From positions 1-26,549 of the forward strand of contig CALLKD010000084.1 of assembly GCA_938008595.1 (NCBI GenBank): a stretch of DNA of 26,549 nucleotides, read 5' to 3'. Below the pieces are notes generated by a model. That model made no database searches. It had not been told where the DNA came from and worked only from the letters and a program-made list of their open reading frames with translations. Below are positions 22,577-26,549 of the stretch, in pieces. Positions within the stretch are counted from its first letter, which is position 1. Every line of letters starts with the position of its first letter. A program made the position numbers and the translations under genes. Origin of the DNA: an uncultured bacterium (GTDB lineage: Bacteria; Patescibacteriota; Minisyncoccia; Phycocordibacterales; Phycocordibacteraceae).

Positions 22577-24055
22577 ATGGCACTTGCCCCACGTCCCCCA
22601 ATTGTTGCCGTCATGGGTCATATCGACCACGGTAAGTCATCATTACTCGACTACATTCGTAAGTCACAAGTAACCGCCGGAGAAGCCGGCGGTATTACGC
22701 AACACGTATCGGCATATGAAGTTATGCACGAACACGAGGGTACCGCACGTGGCATTACCTTTCTTGATACACCAGGGCATGAGGCATTCCGTGCGCTCCG
22801 TGCACGCGGTGCACTTGCTGCTGACATTGCCATTCTTGTTATTGCCGCTGAAGAAGGAGTAAAGCCACAGACACTTGAAGCGTATACCGCCATTACCGAA
22901 GCAAACATTCCGGTGGTTGTTGCGTTTACAAAGATAGACAAGAACAACGCTGATATTGAGCGAGCAAAGATGTCTACCGTTGAGCACGGTATTTATATTG
23001 AAGGGCTCGGTGGCTCTATTCCGTATGTGGGCGTTTCTTCAAAGTCTGGAGAAGGTGTGCCTGAGCTTCTTGATCTGGTGCTCCTAACCGCAGACCTCGC
23101 AGAGCTCACTGCACGAAATGATGGTGATGCTGAGGGGTTTGTACTTGAGTCTTCACAGGAGCCAAAGCAAGGTATGTCAGCAACACTAATTATCAAGAAC
23201 GGTATGCTTGCCACCGGTTCATTTGTTGTTGCTGGACGTGCTATTGCACCCGTTCGCTTCATTGAAAACTTTGCAGGGGAGCGCCTTACCGAAGCCCTCC
23301 CTTCACAACCCGTACGTATTTCAGGCTTTAGCGAACTCCCTGGTGCCGGTACCCCATTTATTGCCGTTGCCACTAAGAAAGAAGCAGAGAAGCTTGCTGC
23401 ACTAACTGACACCCCGCCCCCACCAGTGCGTGAGCCTGTTTCAGTAGATGGCAAGGTGGTACTTCCCCTAATCGTAAAGGCCGATGTGTCTGGAAGCCTT
23501 GATGGTATACGCCATGAAATTCAGAAGATTAGTCACGACAGAGTGACCATTAAGATTATTAGTGAAGGTATTGGTGCCGTTACAGAAGGTGATGTGAAGA
23601 GCGCACTGGCAAGTAGTGCCATTGTTATTGCCTTCACGGTTGGTATTGAGACGAGTGCTCGTGACTATGCTGAGCGCAATGCTGTAGCCATTGAATCGTT
23701 CTCCATTATCTATGACATGAAGGATCGTATCGAGGCCTTGGTTAGTGCCCGTGCGCCACGCATAACAGAGGAAGTGGTAACTGGTGAAGCAAAGGTTCTT
23801 AAGGCCTTTAGCGTAAATGGTAACAAGCACGTGCTTGGTGCAACCTGGATCTCAGGCTCACTCTGTGTGGGCGATATGGTTCGTGTTGAACGCCGTGGTA
23901 TTCCTCTTGAGCGAGGCCGTCTCACTAATCTGCAGGTAGCACGCTCTGACGTGCAGGAAATAAAGATGGAGGGTGAATTTGGGCTACAGGTAGAGACTAA
24001 GGCAGAGGTATCTGCTGGTGACACACTGTATACCGTTCGTATGATTGAAAGCTAA
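22577..24055 (+). CDS. infB: Translation initiation factor IF-2 (short form)
   Basis: GTPase that brings initiator tRNA to the 30S subunit and promotes subunit joining; 492 residues. The long N-terminal domain of most bacterial IF-2 is missing, so the protein starts at the G domain. G1 GHIDHGKS is at 14-21 (usual GHVDHGKT), GIT of G2 at 39-41, G3 DTPGH at 64-68, G4 TKID at 118-121 (usual NKID) and G5 SSKSGEG at about 155-161. Domain II (EPKQGMSATLIIKNG), domain III and the C-terminal tRNA-binding domain (VLKAFSVNG...) follow. ATG 22577 (MALAPRPPIVAVMGH) fits the family and excludes 17 unlikely upstream residues. One nucleotide separates its TAA from rbfA. Confidence 0.96.
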   Translation: MALAPRPPIVAVMGHIDHGKSSLLDYIRKSQVTAGEAGGITQHVSAYEVMHEHEGTARGITFLDTPGHEAFRALRARGALAADIAILVIAAEEGVKPQTLEAYTAITEANIPVVVAFTKIDKNNADIERAKMSTVEHGIYIEGLGGSIPYVGVSSKSGEGVPELLDLVLLTADLAELTARNDGDAEGFVLESSQEPKQGMSATLIIKNGMLATGSFVVAGRAIAPVRFIENFAGERLTEALPSQPVRISGFSELPGAGTPFIAVATKKEAEKLAALTDTPPPPVREPVSVDGKVVLPLIVKADVSGSLDGIRHEIQKISHDRVTIKIISEGIGAVTEGDVKSALASSAIVIAFTVGIETSARDYAERNAVAIESFSIIYDMKDRIEALVSARAPRITEEVVTGEAKVLKAFSVNGNKHVLGATWISGSLCVGDMVRVERRGIPLERGRLTNLQVARSDVQEIKMEGEFGLQVETKAEVSAGDTLYTVRMIES

Positions 24056-24056
24056 T

Positions 24057-24401
24057 ATGTCTACACGCGATAACAAGGCAGCAGCACTCGTAACGGAGCT
24101 TGCCGCACAATACATTTCAATTGAGGCAGGACGTAATACTCTTATTACCCCTATTCATACTGACATCAGTAGCGACAGAAAGAACGCTACGATCTTTGTC
24201 AGTGTGTACCCAACAGAAGAAGGACCGAATGCTATTAAATTCCTCACAAGACACAAGGATCACTTCCGCTCCTTCTTGCGTACCAAGGCACGACTTTCAA
24301 CCCTTCCCTACATTAAATTTGAGATAGACTATGGTGAAATAAACCGCCAGAATATTGAAAAGCTTTCAAGTGAGCTCAAGGGAACAATTCCCATGGAATA
24401 G
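24057..24401 (+). CDS. rbfA: Ribosome-binding factor A
   Basis: A 114-residue KH-fold protein that matures the 16S rRNA 5' end on the 30S subunit. It has the RbfA layout: an N-terminal helix (NKAAALVTELAAQYISIE), PIHTDISSDRKNATIFVSVYP, a central helix, and ending LSTLPYIKFEIDYGEINRQNIEKL. The ATG at 24057 is 1 nt after the infB stop, so translation is likely coupled. The infB-rbfA order is the common bacterial one. No Shine-Dalgarno sequence. Confidence 0.93.
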   Translation: MSTRDNKAAALVTELAAQYISIEAGRNTLITPIHTDISSDRKNATIFVSVYPTEEGPNAIKFLTRHKDHFRSFLRTKARLSTLPYIKFEIDYGEINRQNIEKLSSELKGTIPME

Positions 24402-24409
24402 AGGTGTGG

Positions 24410-24415
24410 TAGCAT
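24410..24415 (+). promoter_or_regulatory. Possible extended -10 of tRNA-Cys
   Basis: TGG-TAGCAT, 8 nt before the mature tRNA 5' end and just after the rbfA stop. No -35 seen. Confidence 0.35.
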
Positions 24416-24423
24416 GGCTCTAC

Positions 24424-24495
24424 GGCCTGGTGGCGAAGTGGTAACGCTCGAGTCTGCAAAACTCGCATGCGCGGGTTCAATTCCCGCCCAGGCCT
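24424..24495 (+). tRNA. tRNA-Cys(GCA)
   Basis: Acceptor GGCCTGG/CCAGGCC, anticodon stem CGAGT/ACTCG with loop CTGCAAA giving GCA, T arm GCGGG-TTCAATT-CCCGC, discriminator U73 as required for tRNA-Cys. CCA not encoded. Confidence 0.95.
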
Positions 24496-24529
24496 CAACT
24501 AGTACTGTTCCGTGGTATCGTCTTAACAC

Positions 24530-24612
24530 GCCGAGGTGATGGAATGGTAGACATAGGGGACTTAAACTCCCCAGACAGCAATGTCGTGCGGGTTCGAGTC
24601 CCGCCCTCGGCA
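24530..24612 (+). tRNA. tRNA-Leu(TAA)
   Basis: Class II tRNA: acceptor GCCGAGG/CCTCGGC, anticodon stem GGGGA/TCCCC with loop CTTAAAC giving TAA, long variable arm, discriminator A73. No encoded CCA. It is 34 nt after tRNA-Cys and probably co-transcribed. Confidence 0.95.
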
Positions 24613-24621
24613 CCCCTGTGA

Positions 24622-24627
24622 TATCGT
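24622..24627 (+). promoter_or_regulatory. Extended -10 of the aminotransferase gene, leaderless spacing
   Basis: TGA-TATCGT, six bases (TAGTAT), ATG at 24634. It lies just 9 nt past tRNA-Leu(TAA). Confidence 0.45.
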
Positions 24628-24633
24628 TAGTAT

Positions 24634-25479
24634 ATGGAACCCTACTGCTATTTTAATGGGGCTGTAATCCCCCTTACGGACGCACACGTACGTCCTGATG
24701 ACCTTGGCATGCTACGCGGCTTTGCTGTGTATGAAGGCATTACCGCCATTGACGGAGTACCCTTTCACTTTCATGATCACTATGAGCGGCTAGAGCATTC
24801 TACAGGTGCACTTGAGCTTGCCATTCCCTTTACTGAAGAAGAGATTCTTTCTGGTATTACAGAGCTTTTGCAAAAGAATGTCCCTACGGGCCGAGCGAGT
24901 ATTAGGCTCATACTCTCTGGTGGCCAGGCAGTTGGAGGAATAGAGTACAAGGAGGAAAACACCCTCTTATACGTGCTTGCAGAGCCTGCTACGCCCATGC
25001 CAGACGCTTGGTATACAGACGGTGTCTCTTTAATAACTGCTGAGCATGATAGGTTCATGCCTGAGTATAAGACAACAGCATATATTACTGCCGTACTGCT
25101 ACAGAAGGCACGCAAGGCTTCTGGTGCTGCAGAGATTCTCTATACGTCAGGTGACACCATACTTGAGTGTGCTACGAGCAACATATTCATTGTGAAGGAT
25201 GGTTGTGTGTACACACCAGACTCGTACATCCTTAAAGGAATCACTCGGAATGTTGCTATTGAAATGCTTTCTACAGATCACACGGTGGTTCAAGGTGAAG
25301 TTACCGTACAAGATCTTGAGGATGCTGATGAGGTATTCATTACTTCTTCGTTTAAGGACATCGTGCCGGTTGTTACAATTGATGACGTACCAGTTGGAGG
25401 AGGTGTCCCTGGCCCCATTACCAAAAAACTCATGGCAGACTTTGCCCGTGCGCTATCAAGTGCAGAGGTTGAAAAATAA
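24634..25479 (+). CDS. Class IV aminotransferase (branched-chain/D-amino acid type)
   Basis: PLP transaminase of 281 residues, fold type IV. The opening [30 protein letters not shown] (7-36) is the family N-terminus. The PLP lysine is K146 in PEYKTTAYI. The cofactor-binding segment [15 protein letters not shown] (176-190), with E178, and the end motif [12 protein letters not shown] are typical. Members make branched-chain amino acids, D-amino acids or aminodeoxychorismate-derived PABA; residues that separate these are not decisive here. In a reduced genome, D-amino acid supply for peptidoglycan is plausible. It stands alone between tRNA genes. Confidence 0.88.
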   Translation: MEPYCYFNGAVIPLTDAHVRPDDLGMLRGFAVYEGITAIDGVPFHFHDHYERLEHSTGALELAIPFTEEEILSGITELLQKNVPTGRASIRLILSGGQAVGGIEYKEENTLLYVLAEPATPMPDAWYTDGVSLITAEHDRFMPEYKTTAYITAVLLQKARKASGAAEILYTSGDTILECATSNIFIVKDGCVYTPDSYILKGITRNVAIEMLSTDHTVVQGEVTVQDLEDADEVFITSSFKDIVPVVTIDDVPVGGGVPGPITKKLMADFARALSSAEVEK

Positions 25480-25511
25480 GTGGAATGCAGGTAGTATTTT
25501 GAAGGTAGCAT

Positions 25512-25584
25512 GCGCCCGTAGCTCAGTTGGTAGAGCAACTCCCTCTTAAGGAGATGGTCCCTGGTTCGAATCCAGGCGGGCGCA
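25512..25584 (+). tRNA. tRNA-Lys(CTT)
   Basis: Acceptor GCGCCCG/CGGGCGC, D arm GCTC/GAGC, anticodon loop CTCTTAA giving CTT, T arm CCTGG-TTCGAAT-CCAGG, discriminator A. Position 27-43 of the anticodon stem is an A-A mismatch. No encoded CCA. Confidence 0.92.
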
Positions 25585-25630
25585 CAAAAGGCACACATTG
25601 TGCAGAATTTCCCTTTCTTGATTTTTGCCT

Positions 25631-25636
25631 TATACT
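25631..25636 (+). promoter_or_regulatory. -10 box of tRNA-Leu(TAG)
   Basis: TATACT, about 21 nt before the mature tRNA start, leaving a short 5' leader for RNase P. No clear -35. Confidence 0.5.
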
Positions 25637-25657
25637 AGGTCTGTGCGACTCACTCAT

Positions 25658-25739
25658 GCTGGAGTGGTGAAATTGGTATACACGCCTGCCTTAGGAGCAG
25701 GTCCTTTCGGGGGTGGAGGTTCAAGTCCTCTCTCCAGCA
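25658..25739 (+). tRNA. tRNA-Leu(TAG)
   Basis: Class II tRNA: acceptor GCTGGAG/CTCCAGC (the same as tRNA-Leu(CAA) at 12347), anticodon stem CCTGC/GCAGG with loop CTTAGGA giving TAG, long variable arm with CCTTTCGGGGG, discriminator A. CCA not encoded. Confidence 0.95.
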
Positions 25740-25744
25740 CTACT

Positions 25745-25771
25745 AAAACGCTATATTTCTAGCGCTTTTTT
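25745..25771 (+). terminator. Intrinsic terminator after tRNA-Leu(TAG)
   Basis: CGCTA-TATTTC-TAGCG hairpin extended by A/T pairs, followed by six T. It insulates the SPFH gene from upstream transcription. Confidence 0.8.
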
Positions 25772-25785
25772 GTACCTATACAAAC

Positions 25786-25813
25786 TTGACATTTTACGTT
25801 CTAAACGTATTAT
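25786..25813 (+). promoter_or_regulatory. Strong promoter of the SPFH gene
   Basis: TTGACA (25786-25791), 16-bp spacer, TATTAT (25808-25813). A leader of about 50 nt runs to the ATG and contains a GGGCA/TGCCC hairpin (25833-25846). Confidence 0.8.
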
Positions 25814-25819
25814 TATACG
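25796..25819. promoter_or_regulatory. Two overlapping palindromes in the SPFH promoter
   Basis: ACGTT-CTA-AACGT (25796-25808, spacer) and CGTAT-TATT-ATACG (25806-25819, over the -10) share three bases. Both have perfect 5-bp arms and occupy operator positions. Confidence 0.5.
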
Positions 25820-25869
25820 TGGACTAATTGTAGGGCAATTCTGCCCGTTGAAATTCATAGGAGCTTCAA

Positions 25870-26549
25870 ATGGACACTATCGTTTCTCTTCTGTATGGCG
25901 TCTCTGTTACGGCAATTGCCGTTGCAACGCCATTCGTACTCAACCACTTCGCCGATGACGACATTCTCTTCACCAAGGTGGAAGAAGGTACGGCAAAGGC
26001 GATCATGAGGGGTAAGACCCTCGCCAGCATCGTGATGTCAAACGGCAGCACGTATCTGAATGATCCGCGTATGCCGTGGTTCATCGACAGCATTCCCGAA
26101 TGGGAGGTGTTGCCACAGGATAAATGGAAGGCAGAAATTGCGGCTTCGCCATATGTCGGGAACTGTGAATCGCGGGGGCTGCTCGCTAAAAGCATGGGGC
26201 TATACCCTGTCGGCCTCCCACCCTTCATGGCCGTACACAAGTATGACTTTGAGTGGAGTGAGGGTGGTACGGGAAATGCTCCACTGCGTAACAGGAATGA
26301 GGAAACTGATTTCATTTACGTCGTGGAATTCCCATACACCGTCACGCTTCAGGGTGCAGAAAACAAGGATGGCATCCCCATCGATGTTCGGTTCCAGCTG
26401 TCACTGCAGATCGTCAATCCCGCCAAAGCTCTCTTCACGGAGAACTGGCTGGATGTCGCCATTGCAGCGGCACTGCGATCTGCCCGCAGCTATGTCGGAT
26501 CGAAAACATTCGATCAACTGAAGTCAGAAAACAACCCCGAAGACGTCGG
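25870..26549 (+). CDS. SPFH (stomatin/prohibitin/flotillin) domain protein, partial
   Basis: The first 226 residues are visible and the frame is open at the window edge. An N-terminal membrane segment (IVSLLYGVSVTAIAVATPFVL, about residues 4-24) is followed by an SPFH-like domain: VEEGTAKAIMRG (37-48), GLYPVGLPPFMAVHKYDFEW (112-131), FPYTVTLQGAENKDGIPIDVRFQLSL and YVGSKTFDQL near the cut. From memory the G-(I/L)-PP-F/I, E-x-K-x-x-x-P-(I/V)-D and VGSKTFDEL features match an SPFH family widespread in Parcubacteria. SPFH proteins form membrane-attached oligomeric rings or microdomains. AGGAG (25859-25863) precedes ATG 25870 with a 6-nt gap. Codons are GC-rich and C-ending relative to most of the window, as in the 44-codon unit. 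Confidence 0.85.
   Translation, partial: MDTIVSLLYGVSVTAIAVATPFVLNHFADDDILFTKVEEGTAKAIMRGKTLASIVMSNGSTYLNDPRMPWFIDSIPEWEVLPQDKWKAEIAASPYVGNCESRGLLAKSMGLYPVGLPPFMAVHKYDFEWSEGGTGNAPLRNRNEETDFIYVVEFPYTVTLQGAENKDGIPIDVRFQLSLQIVNPAKALFTENWLDVAIAAALRSARSYVGSKTFDQLKSENNPEDV

Noticed and set aside
1..26549. CRISPR arrays, rRNA genes, insertion sequences or prophage modules.
   Set aside because: No regular direct repeats with unique spacers, no rRNA-like segments, and no transposase, integrase or phage structural genes were seen.

Overview
This window reads as a chromosomal segment of an uncultured bacterium of the Candidate Phyla Radiation (Patescibacteria), probably Parcubacteria-like. That assignment is inferred from gene content and was not computed. 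Supporting features are a short IF-2 without its N-terminal extension, a 349-residue DnaX without the usual cysteine zinc module, a DprA reduced to its Rossmann core, a two-helix type IV secretion pilin, an SPFH protein of a type familiar from this group, very tight gene packing and few Shine-Dalgarno sequences. TGA works as a stop codon but is almost unused; TAG is the commonest stop.

Layout. 1-1909 (minus): a truncated VOC protein, a VTT-like membrane protein, a DUF6884-like protein, one doubtful ORF and a DUF167/YggU protein beside tRNA-Gln. 2040-6319 (minus): a serS - ftsQ-like - dus - dnaX cluster. 6449-11283 (plus): dprA, topA and a long RelA/SpoT gene, convergent with parB (11285-12286, minus). 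12347-13268 (plus): tRNA-Leu(CAA) with miaA. 13252-17191 (minus): three envelope or secreted proteins, namely a small anchored protein, a pilin fused to a lysozyme-like domain, and a proline-rich beta-helix protein, interrupted by tRNA-Trp on the plus strand. 17302-17575 (plus): a short, strongly promoted, very structured transcript with a 44-codon ORF. 17577-21257 (minus): rpmG, a ClpB-type disaggregase and a degenerate trypsin-like anchored protein. 21306-22496 (minus): a cysteine desulfurase, divergent from infB-rbfA (plus). 24424-25739 (plus): tRNA-Cys, tRNA-Leu(TAA), a class IV aminotransferase, tRNA-Lys and tRNA-Leu(TAG). 25870 to the end: an SPFH protein cut by the window edge.

Most genes are housekeeping: translation (serS, infB, rbfA, rpmG, miaA, dus, seven tRNAs), replication, DNA handling and segregation (dnaX, topA, dprA, parB), stress and proteostasis (RSH, ClpB) and envelope functions. 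No rRNA, CRISPR array, insertion sequence or prophage was recognised, and no gene-free stretch exceeds 300 bases.

The most notable signal is regulatory. At least ten genes have a -10 hexamer exactly 6 nt upstream of the start codon, which puts the predicted transcription start on the A of ATG (leaderless mRNA). Two transcription units break this rule completely: the 44-codon unit and the SPFH gene. Both have a consensus TTGACA -35, a palindrome over the promoter, a real leader, a strong Shine-Dalgarno sequence, GC-rich C-ending codons and an adjacent intrinsic terminator. They look like a second, high-output expression class.
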